Shown one piece after another: positions 1 to 9,752 of a stretch of 64,000 bases of DNA. The translations under genes were made by a program, and so were the position numbers. How positions within the stretch are numbered: the first letter of the stretch is position 1; every line of letters starts with the position of its first letter. The notes beneath the pieces are model-generated. The model saw nothing but the letters and a program-made list of their open reading frames with translations, ran no database searches and was not told the origin of the DNA. This DNA comes from Thiopseudomonas alkaliphila (GTDB lineage: Bacteria > Pseudomonadota > Gammaproteobacteria > Pseudomonadales > Pseudomonadaceae): contig NZ_CP012358.1 in NCBI RefSeq assembly GCF_001267175.1, positions 1,404,501-1,468,500 on the forward strand. The letters run 5' to 3'.

Positions 1-742
1 GCCTGAAGCCGCACGGGCATCAGCGGATCGCTTTATGCGCCTTAATCCAGCCAACCCCAATGTTGATTATGCGCTTTATATCAAAGGCCTAACTTCATTT
101 GAGCAAGACCGCGGAATTTTATCGCGTTTTCTGCCGCTAGATATGACTAAGCGCGACCCAGGCTCTGCGCGTGACTCGTACAATCAGTTTGCGCAGCTCA
201 CCAGCCGCTACCCAAACAGCCAGTACGCACCAGACGCCAAACAGCGGATGATTTATCTACGTAACTTGCTTGCAGCCCAAGAGGCCTATGTGGGCTATTA
301 CTATTTAAAGCGTGAAGCCTATGTTGCCTCACTAAACCGCGGCCAATATATTGTCGAAAACTTTCAGGGCACCCCTGCTGTTGCTGATGGTTTAGCCTTA
401 ATGACCGAGTCCTATCAGCATTTAACTCTCAATGACTTAGCTGCTAATAGCTTAGCCACTCTTAAGCTGAACTATCCCGATCACCCCAGCCTAGCCTCTG
501 GCGAATTCAAGCCATTAGTAAAAGAGGAAGAAACCCGTAACTGGTTAAGTAAAGCAACCTTGGGCTTGATTGACTCCAAACACGATACCCGTCCAGTACA
601 AACCCAAGCCAGCAAAGATATGCTCAATCAATATCAAGATGCGGTAGATGCTCTACCACCTGAGCTATATAGTGAGGACATGGAGCTGCAAAAACCCAAA
701 CGCAGCTGGTTAAACCGACTAACATTTGGACTATTCAAATAA
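1..742 (+). CDS. bamD: Outer membrane assembly lipoprotein BamD, C-terminal part (5' end outside window)
   Basis: BamD is the essential TPR lipoprotein partner of BamA in the outer membrane beta-barrel assembly machine. The reading frame is open from base 2, so the signal peptide, lipobox and first TPR are missing to the left. What remains shows helical TPR repeats typical of the family, for example around [20 protein letters not shown], the [21 protein letters not shown] stretch, and a C-terminal segment with the paired NYPDHP motif. The end of the gene faces slyD and the two share a strong hairpin terminator. Identification rests on recalled similarity to pseudomonad BamD/ComL; the C-terminal tail beyond the TPRs is family-typical in length. 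Confidence 0.9.
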   Translation, partial: PEAARASADRFMRLNPANPNVDYALYIKGLTSFEQDRGILSRFLPLDMTKRDPGSARDSYNQFAQLTSRYPNSQYAPDAKQRMIYLRNLLAAQEAYVGYYYLKREAYVASLNRGQYIVENFQGTPAVADGLALMTESYQHLTLNDLAANSLATLKLNYPDHPSLASGEFKPLVKEEETRNWLSKATLGLIDSKHDTRPVQTQASKDMLNQYQDAVDALPPELYSEDMELQKPKRSWLNRLTFGLFK

Positions 743-763
743 CCCTTTCACTCATCATAGAAA

Positions 764-795
764 CGAATAAAGGCACCCTAAGGTGCCTTTATTCG
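764..795. terminator. Bidirectional hairpin terminator between bamD and slyD
   Basis: A perfect 14-bp stem (764-777 pairing with 782-795) closes a 4-base loop, with A/T-rich flanks on both sides. It lies between two convergent genes and would end transcription from both. Confidence 0.85.
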
Positions 796-811
796 TAGTG
801 ACCACCACAGT

Positions 812-1294
812 TTAGTGCTGACAACCTGCCGTGTGGATATGACCATGCTGAATTTCATCAGCCGTCGCATCCCGCACATCCATTACTTTCACTTTAAAGT
901 TTAAAACCTGTCCGGCTAATGGATGGTTACCGTCTACCGTTACTTCATCACCTTCAACATCACGTACAGTCACAATTTGCATGCCACCATCTGGAGCCGA
1001 TGCATGGAACTGCATACCTACTTCTAAGGTATCTACGCCCTCAAACATGCTGCGACTTAATGTCGCAATTAATTCAGGCGAATATTCACCATACGCATCT
1101 TCAGGCTCAATACTGACCTCAAGTTCGTCACCTTTAGCTTTTCCTTCTAAAGCATTTTCTAAGCCCACAATAATGTTCTGCGCACCCTGTAAATACTCTA
1201 AAGGAGCCGATCCTACTGAGCTGTCAATCACTTCACCTTGTTCATTGGTTAAGGTGTACTCAATGGATACTGCTTTATTTTTTGCGATTTGCAT
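812..1294 (-). CDS. slyD: FKBP-type peptidyl-prolyl isomerase, SlyD-like
   Basis: A 160-residue FKBP-type prolyl isomerase/chaperone of the SlyD group. The FKBP core is split by an insert-in-flap region: YTLTNEQGEVIDSS and the EYLQGAQNIIVGLENAL segment form the first half, the insert follows at about residues 70-120 (EDAYGEYSPEL onward), and GNHPLAGQVLNFKV closes the core. The tail HGHIHTAGCQH is a short His/Cys metal-binding tail, much shorter than in E. coli SlyD. I chose the ATG at 1294 because it follows an AAGG motif and gives the normal N-terminus; an upstream in-frame start would add about 34 atypical residues. Confidence 0.88.
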   Translation of the reverse strand: MQIAKNKAVSIEYTLTNEQGEVIDSSVGSAPLEYLQGAQNIIVGLENALEGKAKGDELEVSIEPEDAYGEYSPELIATLSRSMFEGVDTLEVGMQFHASAPDGGMQIVTVRDVEGDEVTVDGNHPLAGQVLNFKVKVMDVRDATADEIQHGHIHTAGCQH

Positions 1295-1561
1295 TAGAAA
1301 GAACCTTCGCTGGGTAAATGTAAACGGCAGTTTACCTGCAGATGATTTTGAATGCGACTTTAGAATGACAAGACCTTTGCAGGGTTGACCAAGCAATTGT
1401 CGAACAGGAAGATTAGCCGAATATTTTACTTATAAATGTCGTTTTTCTGATCTCTTCTGCCTCCAGATCGGGTAGTAAGCCGCTTTAGATCAATACTTTA
1501 ACAACGACTAAATACTAGCTTTCCTTTACCTCGTGTTTATCTCTTATTTTAAGGACATCCC

Positions 1562-2749
1562 ATGTCAGGTCGAAATATCTTAGTTATTAACAGCGGAAGC
1601 TCTTCTGTTAAGTTCGCTCTAGTAAATGAAAATTCTGATGAGTTCCCCCTCCAAGGATTAGCAGAGCGCTTAGGTTCAGACGATGCTGTTTTAAACTGGA
1701 CCTTTGAAGGCGAAAAACACGTAACCTCGCTACATGGCGCTACTCACAAAGAAGCCTTTGAGCGCTTATTGCCCATGGTACAAAAAGCCAGCCATGGTTC
1801 ACTCCATGGTATTGGCCACCGTATTGTGCATGGTGGTGCGCACTTTACTAAAGCCACACAACTACGCCCTGACGTGATTGAAGTGATTGAAGCGGCGGCA
1901 GTACTAGCGCCCCTACATAACCCCGCCGGCCTAATTGGGGTGCAAGCGTCACTTGAGCTCTACCCTGATTTACCTCAATTTGCCGTATTTGATACTGCCT
2001 TCCATCAAACCATGCCAGATCACGCTTTCCGCTATGCTGTACCGGAAGTGCTCTATACTGACCATCATGTACGCCGTTATGGGTTCCATGGCACTAGCCA
2101 TATGTATGTCAGCCGTAAAGCTGCTGAGATAACCAACTTACCGGTAGAAGATAGCTGCTGGCTCATCGCCCATTTGGGTAATGGCAGCTCAACCTGCGCT
2201 GTGGTTAATGGTGAAAGTCGTGACACCAGCATGGGTTTAACCCCGCTGGAAGGTTTGGTTATGGGTACGCGCAGTGGTGATGTCGATCCAAGCCTGGCTA
2301 ACCACCTAAACCGCACCCTTGGTTGGGACTTAGCCAAAATTGAAACCGTCCTGACCAAAGAAAGTGGTTTACTGGGTTTATCTGGCTTATCCAATGATAT
2401 GCGTACTCTGCTTGAGGCCAGCGCCCAAGGTAACGAAAAAGCCACTTTAGCCATTGAGGTGTTCTGCTACCGTTTAGCCAAGTCGCTAGCGAGCATGTCT
2501 TGTGCACTGCCGCGTTTAGATGGTTTAGTCTTTACTGGCGGAATTGGTGAAAATGCGGATATCGTCCGTAGCAAGACCATTGGTTATCTGCCATTCTTTA
2601 ACATCACTTTAGATGAAGAAGCTAACCAACGGTGCGTACGTGGAGTTGCAGGACAAATTAGCGCAGCTAACTCAACCCGTGTACTCGTAGTTCCCACCAA
2701 TGAAGAGCGTCAAATTGCAGTTGAAACACTCGCTCTACTTGATGCTTAA
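1562..2749 (+). CDS. ackA: Acetate kinase
   Basis: Converts acetyl phosphate plus ADP to acetate plus ATP (reversible), in the cytoplasm. The 395-residue length is normal. The N-terminal [12 protein letters not shown] phosphate-binding motif, the GHRIVHGG motif near residue 85, [10 protein letters not shown] near 145, YGFHGTSH with the conserved His, and [12 protein letters not shown] near 205 are all present. The start follows an AAGGAC Shine-Dalgarno. pta begins 15 bp after the stop, so the pair forms the classic two-gene acetate operon. Confidence 0.97.
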   Translation: MSGRNILVINSGSSSVKFALVNENSDEFPLQGLAERLGSDDAVLNWTFEGEKHVTSLHGATHKEAFERLLPMVQKASHGSLHGIGHRIVHGGAHFTKATQLRPDVIEVIEAAAVLAPLHNPAGLIGVQASLELYPDLPQFAVFDTAFHQTMPDHAFRYAVPEVLYTDHHVRRYGFHGTSHMYVSRKAAEITNLPVEDSCWLIAHLGNGSSTCAVVNGESRDTSMGLTPLEGLVMGTRSGDVDPSLANHLNRTLGWDLAKIETVLTKESGLLGLSGLSNDMRTLLEASAQGNEKATLAIEVFCYRLAKSLASMSCALPRLDGLVFTGGIGENADIVRSKTIGYLPFFNITLDEEANQRCVRGVAGQISAANSTRVLVVPTNEERQIAVETLALLDA

Positions 2750-2764
2750 GCGCAGGATATTTGC

Positions 2765-4849
2765 ATGCATTCATTTTTATTAGCGCCCACCGGTTTTGGT
2801 GTGGGCTTAACCTCAATTAGCCTTGGCCTAATTCATGCCTTAGTCAGTAGTGGACTGAATGTTGGTTTTTTTAAGCCCATAGCCCAGCCTCATCCTGGCG
2901 ATGCCGGTCCCGAGCGGGCTAGCGAGCTAGTGCAGCGCACCTTAGGCTTATCCCAGCCCACTCCCTTATCAGTGCACTATGTGGAGAAAATGCTAGGTAA
3001 TGGCCAGCTTGATGAACTCTTAGAAGAGATCATTAGCAATTACCAAGCCGTCGCTGAACAGCACGATATCGTCATTGTTGAAGGCATGACGCCAACTCAG
3101 CAAGCCAACTATGCTGAACGGATCAACGCGCACCTTGCAAAAACGCTAGATGCAGAAATCATTTTAGTCAGTGCGCCACAAAGCCAAGCCATTGATGAAC
3201 TGGTAGATCGCATTGAAATGCAAGCCCAAGTTTTTGGCGGAGTAAAAAACGCTAAGGTACTTGGAGTCATTGTTAACAAAGTCACTGACCACGAGCCACA
3301 AGCTTTTTGCACGCAGCTCACCGAAGCAATGGCTGCGCTAAAAAAAGGCGACCTCAAACTCTTAGGCTGCATTCCTTACTCTGAAGAGCTCAATGCGCCC
3401 CGCACGCAAGATATTGCGCATCTGCTCAATGCCCAAGTGTTGAATGCCGGTGAAATCCAGCAGCGCCGCGTACAAAAAACCGTACTCTGTGCCCGCGCTC
3501 TACCTAATATGATTTCACTGCTGCAGCCTGGCACGCTCATTGTGACCCCAGGCGATCGCGATGACATTATTGTCGCTGCAAGTTTAGCGGCAATGAATGG
3601 CGTGCAATTAGCAGGCTTATTACTCTGCACCGACTTTACCCCTGATCCACGCATCATGGATCTTTGCCAAGGCGCATTGAAAACCGGTTTGCCGGTGATG
3701 ACCGTCGCCACTGGCTCTTATGATACCGCCAATAATCTAACCCGAATCAATAAGGGCATTCCGGTTGATGACCAAGAGCGGGCTAAAGCAGTCACCGAGC
3801 ACGCTGCCAGTTTCTTACAGGTTGATTGGTTGAAAGAACGCTGCGGTACCGCACGAGAACTACTACTGTCACCACCGGCTTTCCGTTATCAACTGGTGCA
3901 ACGAGCTAAGGCTGCAAATAAACGCATTGTGCTCCCAGAAGGCAATGAGCCGCGCACTATTCAAGCGGCTGCTATTTGCCAGCAACGCGGCATTGCCCGC
4001 TGCGTACTCTTAGCTAAACCTGAAGAAGTTCAAGAAATCGCTAAAGCCCAAGGCATTGAACTGCCGGCTGACTTAGAAATTATTGATCCAGACAGCATTC
4101 GCCAGCGCTACATTGCGCCAATGGTTGAGCTACGTAAAGACAAAGGCCTCAATGAAACCTTAGCCGCCGCTCAACTCGAGGACACCGTAGTTCTGGCCAC
4201 CATGATGCTGGCAGAAGATGAAGTCGACGGTTTGGTATCAGGCGCAGTTCATACCACCGCTAGCACTATTCGTCCTGCATTACAGTTAATTAAAACTGCA
4301 CCTGGCTATAACTTAGTCTCATCGGTGTTCTTTATGCTGCTGCCTGATCAAGTACTAGTATATGGCGACTGCGCAGTTAACCCTGATCCCAATGCTGAGC
4401 AACTGGCAGAAATCGCGTTACAGAGTTCGGAGTCCGCTCAAGCCTTTGGGATCGACCCGCGAGTGGCTATGATCAGCTACTCAACAGGTGACTCAGGTAC
4501 CGGTGCTGAGGTTGAAAAAGTACGCACTGCAACTCGCTTAGCCCGCGAATTACGCCCTGAGCTATCGATTGATGGCCCGCTTCAATACGATGCTGCAAGC
4601 ATTGAAAGTGTCGGCCGACAAAAAGCACCAGAAAGTAAAGTCGCAGGTCGCGCTACTGTGTTTATTTTCCCCGATCTAAATACCGGTAATACGACCTATA
4701 AAGCGGTACAACGCAGTGCCAACGTGATTAGCGTTGGTCCCATGTTGCAAGGCTTGCGTAAGCCAGTCAATGACCTGTCACGCGGTGCATTGGTCGATGA
4801 TATTGTGTTTACCATTGCCCTAACCGCTATTCAGGCAGCTAGCCAGTAA
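2765..4849 (+). CDS. pta: Phosphate acetyltransferase (long form with BioD-like and DRTGG domains)
   Basis: Interconverts acetyl-CoA and acetyl phosphate. At 694 residues this is the long three-domain form: an N-terminal P-loop BioD-like domain (FLLAPTGFGVGLTSISLGL), a central DRTGG domain (about residues 215-330) and the C-terminal PTA catalytic domain starting near residue 375 (RIVLPEGNEPRTIQAA), with ISYSTGDSGTG and GRATVFIFPDLNTGN near the C-terminus. It is translated directly after ackA. The N-terminal P-loop looks altered (GFGVGLTS rather than GxGKTS); this domain is often regulatory rather than catalytic. Confidence 0.97.
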   Translation: MHSFLLAPTGFGVGLTSISLGLIHALVSSGLNVGFFKPIAQPHPGDAGPERASELVQRTLGLSQPTPLSVHYVEKMLGNGQLDELLEEIISNYQAVAEQHDIVIVEGMTPTQQANYAERINAHLAKTLDAEIILVSAPQSQAIDELVDRIEMQAQVFGGVKNAKVLGVIVNKVTDHEPQAFCTQLTEAMAALKKGDLKLLGCIPYSEELNAPRTQDIAHLLNAQVLNAGEIQQRRVQKTVLCARALPNMISLLQPGTLIVTPGDRDDIIVAASLAAMNGVQLAGLLLCTDFTPDPRIMDLCQGALKTGLPVMTVATGSYDTANNLTRINKGIPVDDQERAKAVTEHAASFLQVDWLKERCGTARELLLSPPAFRYQLVQRAKAANKRIVLPEGNEPRTIQAAAICQQRGIARCVLLAKPEEVQEIAKAQGIELPADLEIIDPDSIRQRYIAPMVELRKDKGLNETLAAAQLEDTVVLATMMLAEDEVDGLVSGAVHTTASTIRPALQLIKTAPGYNLVSSVFFMLLPDQVLVYGDCAVNPDPNAEQLAEIALQSSESAQAFGIDPRVAMISYSTGDSGTGAEVEKVRTATRLARELRPELSIDGPLQYDAASIESVGRQKAPESKVAGRATVFIFPDLNTGNTTYKAVQRSANVISVGPMLQGLRKPVNDLSRGALVDDIVFTIALTAIQAASQ

Positions 4850-4914
4850 GCGGGTTAAACATCTGTATTAAATACAGGCTATAATCAGGCTTAACTCGTT
4901 TAACTCTGACGACT

Positions 4915-4942
4915 GAAAAGCACGACACCCGTCGTGCTTTTC
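4915..4942 (+). terminator. Rho-independent terminator after ackA-pta
   Basis: A 12-bp perfect stem (4915-4926 with 4931-4942) around a 4-base loop, ending in a T-rich tract, 65 bp after the pta stop. Confidence 0.8.
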
Positions 4943-4967
4943 ATTTATTGAAAGGCCTTATTCGCTG

Positions 4968-5882
4968 ATGTTACGATTTCTACCTGCATTTATCCGCGGC
5001 ATCATTTCTTCGCTGATCCTAACCCTCAGCACTCTAATTCTCTGCTGGCCGCTCTTTATTGCAGCGCTACTGAAGTTTCTGCTGCCCTTTCCGACTACCC
5101 AACGGGCACTGCGCTTTGTCATGCACTGGATTGCTGAAACCTGGATTGGAATTAATAACTTTTGGATCGATTTAGCCCAAAAGATTGACTGGAACGTAGA
5201 AGGCGTTGACTTGTTGGATATGCAATCCTCACGTTTAGTAACCAGTAATCACCAAAGCTGGGTCGACATTTTAGCGTTGCAGTATCAATTTAACCGCCGC
5301 ATTCCGCTGCTTAAGTTCTTCTTAAAGCAAGAACTAATTTGGGTACCGGTGATTGGCTTATGCTGGTGGGCACTCGAGTTTCCTTTTATGAAGCGCTATA
5401 GCAAAGCCTATTTAGCTAAACACCCTGAAAAACAAGGTCAAGACTTAGCCACCACACGCAAAGCGTGCGAGCGCTATAAGACCAATCCAGTGTCGGTGTT
5501 TAACTTTTTGGAAGGCACTCGCTTTACCCAAGCTAAGCATACTCAGCAACAGTCACCTTATCAGTACCTGCTTAAGCCCAAAGCCGGCGGCATTGCTTTT
5601 GTCTTAGATGCCATGGGCGAGCAGCTAAAAAGTTTAGTTAACGTAACTATTTACTACCCTGAAGGTAAGCCAACAATTTGGTGCCTACTCAGTGGTAAAA
5701 TCAAACGTATTGTGATGCGCGTTGAAACCCTAGAAATTCCACCGCAGTTTATTGGCAAGAGCTACGATACTGACTTAGCTTATCGCCAAGAATTTCAGCA
5801 GTGGGTCAACCAATTATGGAGCGAGAAAGATCAACTGTTACAGCAGCTCCATCAAAGGTTTCCACGTACACCGCATAACTAG
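4968..5882 (+). CDS. PlsC-type acyltransferase (YihG-like)
   Basis: A 304-residue membrane-associated acyltransferase of the 1-acylglycerol-3-phosphate acyltransferase superfamily. Residues 1-40 form a hydrophobic segment (LPAFIRGIISSLILTLSTLI and following). The catalytic HX4D motif appears as NHQSWVDI near residue 92, and a FLEGTRFT motif (acceptor-binding EGTR block) near 178. Length and layout fit the YihG subgroup of poorly defined inner-membrane acyltransferases; the substrate cannot be told from sequence. It stands alone between the acetate operon terminator and the fumarase gene. Confidence 0.85.
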   Translation: MLRFLPAFIRGIISSLILTLSTLILCWPLFIAALLKFLLPFPTTQRALRFVMHWIAETWIGINNFWIDLAQKIDWNVEGVDLLDMQSSRLVTSNHQSWVDILALQYQFNRRIPLLKFFLKQELIWVPVIGLCWWALEFPFMKRYSKAYLAKHPEKQGQDLATTRKACERYKTNPVSVFNFLEGTRFTQAKHTQQQSPYQYLLKPKAGGIAFVLDAMGEQLKSLVNVTIYYPEGKPTIWCLLSGKIKRIVMRVETLEIPPQFIGKSYDTDLAYRQEFQQWVNQLWSEKDQLLQQLHQRFPRTPHN

Positions 5883-5969
5883 CCTGTTTGGCTAGTCTGC
5901 GTGCTACCTATAATAACCCGTTAATCACAGCATCAGCTGTGAGCTTTCGCCACAACCAAGGAGTGCTCC

Positions 5970-7493
5970 ATGACCGTGATAAAGCAAGATGACCTTATTC
6001 AAAGCGTCGCCGACGCCCTGCAGTTTATTTCTTATTATCATCCCGTAGACTTTATTCAAGCGATGCATGAAGCCTACCTGCGCGAAGAATCCCCAGCAGC
6101 TAAAGATGCTATGGCGCAAATTCTCATCAACTCTCGGATGTGCGCCACCGGCCATCGCCCACTCTGCCAAGATACCGGAATTGTCACCGTATTTGTCCGT
6201 GTTGGTATGGATGTGCGCTGGGATGGTGCGACCATGAGCGTTGATGACATGATTAACGAAGGTGTTCGCCGCGCCTACAAACTGCCAGAAAACGTCTTAC
6301 GCGCCTCAATCCTGGCTGACCCTGCTGGTGCCCGCAAAAATACTAAAGACAACACCCCTGCTGTTATTCACTATTCCTTAGTGCCAGGTAATACCGTAGA
6401 GATTGACGTGGCAGCTAAAGGTGGCGGCTCTGAAAACAAAGCCAAGATGGCGATGCTTAACCCTTCAGACTCAATTGTTGATTGGGTGCTCAAAACAGTT
6501 CCAGAAATGGGTGCGGGCTGGTGTCCACCAGGTATGCTCGGTATTGGTATTGGTGGTACGGCAGAAAAAGCAGCTGTGATGGCAAAAGAAGTATTAATGG
6601 AGTCCATTGATATTCACGAGCTGCAACAACGTGGCCCACAAAACCGCGCAGAAGAACTGCGCCTAGAACTCTTTGACAAGGTCAACCAACTAGGTATCGG
6701 CGCCCAAGGTTTAGGCGGTTTAACCACTGTTTTAGACGTCAAAATTAAAGACTACCCAACCCATGCCGCTTCTTTACCGGTGTGCATTATTCCAAACTGC
6801 GCCGCCACTCGTCATGCTCACTTAGTGCTCGATGGCTCAGGCCCAGTCAGCTTAGAAGCACCGCCATTAGATGCCTACCCAGAAATCGTTTGGGAAGCAG
6901 GTCCTTCAGCGCGCCGAGTGAATTTAGATGAAATCACACCAGAAGAAGTAAAAAGTTGGAAACCAGGCGAAACTGTACTGCTCAACGGTAAAATGCTCAC
7001 CGGACGTGATGCTGCCCATAAGCGTATGGTCGATATGCTAAACCGAGGTGAAAGCTTACCGGTTGATCTAAAAAATCGCTTTATCTACTACGTTGGCCCA
7101 GTGGATCCGATTGCCGGTGAAGTAGTAGGCCCTGCAGGCCCGACCACCGCCACCCGAATGGATAAATTTACTCGCCAAGTCTTAGAAAGTACTGGCTTAC
7201 TAGGCATGATCGGTAAGTCTGAGCGCGGTCCTATTGCAATTGATGCAATTAAAGATAACCAAGCAGTGTACTTAATGGCTGTTGGTGGAGCTGCCTACTT
7301 AGTTGCTCAAGCGATTAAGAAAGCCCGTGTTGTAGCTTTTGAAGAGCTCGGGATGGAAGCCATCTATGAGTTTGAGGTTAAAGATATGCCTGTCACCGTG
7401 GCAGTAGATACCCAAGGTGAGTCAGTGCACTTAACGGGCCCTAAACTTTGGCACGAGAAGATTGCAGAGAACCTTGCAGTCGAGATTAAGTAA
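5970..7493 (+). CDS. fumA: Class I fumarate hydratase ([4Fe-4S])
   Basis: Hydrates fumarate to malate in the TCA cycle. The 507-residue single-chain class I fumarase joins the alpha region (residues ~1-285) and beta region (~330-500). Three cysteines in conserved settings, PLCQDTG near residue 65, GWCPPGMLG near 188 and PNCAATRH near 270, are the expected ligands of an oxygen-labile [4Fe-4S] cluster. VGPAGPTTATRMD in the beta part is typical. The ATG follows AAGGAG at ideal spacing. A strong terminator follows, so it is probably a single-gene unit. Confidence 0.95.
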   Translation: MTVIKQDDLIQSVADALQFISYYHPVDFIQAMHEAYLREESPAAKDAMAQILINSRMCATGHRPLCQDTGIVTVFVRVGMDVRWDGATMSVDDMINEGVRRAYKLPENVLRASILADPAGARKNTKDNTPAVIHYSLVPGNTVEIDVAAKGGGSENKAKMAMLNPSDSIVDWVLKTVPEMGAGWCPPGMLGIGIGGTAEKAAVMAKEVLMESIDIHELQQRGPQNRAEELRLELFDKVNQLGIGAQGLGGLTTVLDVKIKDYPTHAASLPVCIIPNCAATRHAHLVLDGSGPVSLEAPPLDAYPEIVWEAGPSARRVNLDEITPEEVKSWKPGETVLLNGKMLTGRDAAHKRMVDMLNRGESLPVDLKNRFIYYVGPVDPIAGEVVGPAGPTTATRMDKFTRQVLESTGLLGMIGKSERGPIAIDAIKDNQAVYLMAVGGAAYLVAQAIKKARVVAFEELGMEAIYEFEVKDMPVTVAVDTQGESVHLTGPKLWHEKIAENLAVEIK

Positions 7494-7510
7494 GCTTAAG
7501 TCGGTACCTC

Positions 7511-7543
7511 AGCCGCTATTAATGATTAATAGCGGCTTTTTTA
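7511..7543 (+). terminator. Rho-independent terminator after fumarase
   Basis: A 12-bp stem (511-522 with 526-537 of the seventh kb) around a 3-base loop, followed by a run of T, 18 bp past the stop codon. Confidence 0.88.
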
Positions 7544-7634
7544 TGTCTAGTACTTATCTCAGAGCTAGGTTAACAACACTGTACTCCTTTTTTAGCTAGA
7601 ATAAGCTCTAACCTTTTTGTTGGATGTAACCCAC

Positions 7635-8132
7635 ATGGCTAAACCGTTGCTCAAACCGTCTGGAAACTTTCCGCTTGCAGGACTTGGCAAACGTCTGGCG
7701 GCAATGTTTTACGACTCATTATTAGTCATTGCCTTAGTGATGGTACTGACGCTAATTTATCAGCAAGTTGTGCTGCGTTTAATCTATGGCGCAGATAAGC
7801 TGCAGCAACTTTCAGAAAGCGGGCAGCTAGATATTGATCCGCTGCTCTCAACCTTACTATTATTCAGTGTATTCGCTTTTTTTGCCAAGTTTTGGACTCA
7901 CACCGGACAAACCCTAGGCATGCAAGTTTGGGGAGTACGAGTGCAAAATAAAGATGGTTCAGCGATTAGCCTATGGCAAGCGTTACTGCGTTTTTTTGTG
8001 GCTATTCCTTCACTACTGCTAGGCGGCCTTGGCTATTTTTGGTTAGTATTCAGCGCAAAAAAAGCCACTTGGCATGACCTATATTCAGACTCAGTGGTGA
8101 TCCAATTGCCAAAAAACGCACATAAAAAATAG
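7635..8132 (+). CDS. RDD family integral membrane protein
   Basis: A 165-residue RDD-family membrane protein of unknown function. The N-terminal GLGKRLAAMFYDSLL segment carries the Arg/Asp signature. Three hydrophobic helices follow: about residues 24-48, 77-95 and 120-145. The C-terminal KKATWHDLYSDSVVI is the conserved closing motif of the family. I place the start at the ATG at 7635; a TTG six codons upstream is possible but less likely. Confidence 0.85.
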   Translation: MAKPLLKPSGNFPLAGLGKRLAAMFYDSLLVIALVMVLTLIYQQVVLRLIYGADKLQQLSESGQLDIDPLLSTLLLFSVFAFFAKFWTHTGQTLGMQVWGVRVQNKDGSAISLWQALLRFFVAIPSLLLGGLGYFWLVFSAKKATWHDLYSDSVVIQLPKNAHKK

Positions 8133-8208
8133 CTCAACTCTTTACTATCCATGTTAGTAACGAACAGCGTTTATAGTTGACAGTTGAATCTACCTTCAAA
8201 GAGTCACC

Positions 8209-8411
8209 ATGCGATCTACTGCTTGTGCTTGGTGTCTTGCGCATTAATCAGTCTATGCGCATCGTAGATGATGGTTTCTGCAGCAGACTTTTATCGCAGG
8301 GTTGATCAACAAGGCGTTCAGCACAATGATGCACAACCACCTGCCAACTACCCAGCAGAATGTGTAACTACTGACGCTACACCTAGCAAGTCCCAACAGA
8401 AGTCGCCATAG
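8209..8411 (+). pseudogene. Decayed DUF4124-domain periplasmic protein gene
   Basis: The ATG at 8209 opens a signal-peptide-like stretch that hits a stop after 12 codons. In another frame the text continues as a hydrophobic segment, an in-frame TAG at 8265-8267, then AADFYRRVDQQGVQHNDAQP and ends at 8411. The pattern YRRVDQQGVQHNDAQPP is the DUF4124 signature (compare the intact homologue at 20584). So at least one frameshift (about 8240) and one nonsense codon are needed to read it. It is also much shorter than the intact protein, so the 3' part is probably lost. Confidence 0.65.
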
Positions 8412-8705
8412 ACGCAGCAGAGCTTATAAAACCTAGTTAACATCCTCACGGCCCGAAAGCATGAGACTCCTAAGGCGCTCAAGTGCAGGGTTGAGCCACT
8501 CCTGAGGCGCTTCAGCCGGTTCCTGCTGCTGGCGGCATACTGCACTGCTCACTTCACAGGCTAACCGGGCGCGCGCCCCCTTAACACAGTAATCGCGCCG
8601 ACCACATCAGTGCGTTCCTCTAAACCACACTCCACACCCTCGAACCGAGCCTGTGTCTGTTGGCTAGCCGCAGACACTTCGCATCAAAGTGCTGGCGATA
8701 CTGAC
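8412..8705. other. Non-coding gap, possibly eroded gene remains
   Basis: No convincing reading frame on either strand. The lack of order and the adjacent DUF4124 pseudogene suggest eroded coding sequence, but I cannot name anything in it. Confidence 0.4.
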
Positions 8706-9038
8706 TTATTCTCGAGTTAATAGCTGGTCTATAAGTCGAAGTTTCGCCAATAACGCAGCCACTTTCTCAAGCTCATGCTGATGCATGTATTCAGCCATCG
8801 GCTCAATGCTACAGCGAGTCGGCAAAGCACTCTCTGGACTATCCAACAACGCCTGTAAGCGCTCAACAAACACCCAACGTAACCATTGATTAAACGCCAT
8901 AGTGTCAGCAGCAAAGGGCTGCTCGCTGGCTAAGGCTGCCAGCGATGGCCTGGGTAAAGTCCACCAGTCAAGGGCTTGCATTTCAATAACTAGTTCTTCA
9001 AAAGCGCTGGCTAACTGCGCACGAATTTCGGCACTCAT
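8706..9038 (-). CDS. yqcC: YqcC family protein (DUF446)
   Basis: A 110-residue all-helical cytoplasmic protein of the YqcC family. The family core is recognisable: an amphipathic N-terminal helix, the WWTLPRPS motif near residue 25, the PFAADTMAFNQWLRWVF block near residue 40-56, and the closing segment MAEYMHQHELEKVAALLAKL. The biochemical function of the family is unknown; members often lie next to the pseudouridine synthase truC, but here the neighbour is a TPR lipoprotein whose stop overlaps the start codon by 4 bp, which suggests co-transcription. Confidence 0.85.
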   Translation of the reverse strand: MSAEIRAQLASAFEELVIEMQALDWWTLPRPSLAALASEQPFAADTMAFNQWLRWVFVERLQALLDSPESALPTRCSIEPMAEYMHQHELEKVAALLAKLRLIDQLLTRE

Positions 9039-9739
9039 AACGTCACTCGTGCTTTATCACGGGCTTGCTGGGCCCCTTGCTGATCATTTTGCATATCCCG
9101 AGCTTGGGCAATAATATCCCACAGACTTGCTGCTAAGGGGGTATTACTAGGCACCGCATTCAGCCCTTGTTGCGCCAACTGTTCTGCTTGCGCTGGATTA
9201 CCCTGCTTCAAGCGGATATCGGCTAAGCGCATTAACACCTCAGGCTCTCGCGGTGAAATACGCAGTGCTCGCTCCAAGTTAGCTGCTGCACTATCTAAAT
9301 TACCTTGGCTTTTAGCCTGATCAGCGCTTCCTAGTAACGCTACCACCGGCGCTTTTAACTGCGCACCTTGCTGCTTAACTTCTGAGTCAAAACGCTGCTG
9401 TACCTGTTGCTGGCGTTGCTGGTACTGCTGCTTGATCTCTTCACCACTAATCACAGGTGAAGTTTCTAGCTTCCCAGTATCTACCCCCTGAGGAATTGCC
9501 ACTACGCCTGAATCAGTCTCTCTCGGCCAAGCATTTGACGGAGCGCTGACTGGCGCACGCGTGGGAGCTTGAGTCGCGTTACCTGCGGCCATCCGAGCAT
9601 CACGGTCACGCAATACGCCTGCAGTTAACGGCCCACCTGCCTCTACTACCGGTACCTGACTGCGCTGATAAGGATTAGTGGTATTACAGCCCGCTAACAA
9701 TAATGAGCTGCCTAATAGTAGCCAAGTTATATTTTTCAA
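9035..9739 (-). CDS. TPR-repeat outer membrane lipoprotein
   Basis: A 234-residue lipoprotein. Starting at the TTG at 9739 (preceded by a GGGA motif) gives MKNITWLLLGSSLLLAGC, a textbook lipoprotein signal with lipobox LAGC. A Pro/Ala/Gln-rich linker follows, then a Gln-rich coil and two or three TPR-like helical pairs at about residues 130-230 (SQGNLDSAAANLERALRISP, VLMRLADIRLKQGNPAQAEQ). The alternative ATG at 9799 would overlap mrcB and lack a signal sequence. It lies 13 bp after the mrcB stop and overlaps yqcC, so the three genes look like one operon. Possibly an accessory factor for PBP1b, by position only. Confidence 0.82.
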   Translation of the reverse strand: MKNITWLLLGSSLLLAGCNTTNPYQRSQVPVVEAGGPLTAGVLRDRDARMAAGNATQAPTRAPVSAPSNAWPRETDSGVVAIPQGVDTGKLETSPVISGEEIKQQYQQRQQQVQQRFDSEVKQQGAQLKAPVVALLGSADQAKSQGNLDSAAANLERALRISPREPEVLMRLADIRLKQGNPAQAEQLAQQGLNAVPSNTPLAASLWDIIAQARDMQNDQQGAQQARDKARVTL

Positions 9740-9752
9740 CGTTATATTCCCG

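Noticed and set aside
8348..8545. 65-codon minus-strand frame in the 8.4 kb gap
   Set aside because: It overlaps the decayed DUF4124 gene antisense, is Arg/Ser/Cys-rich without motif, and has no ribosome site.
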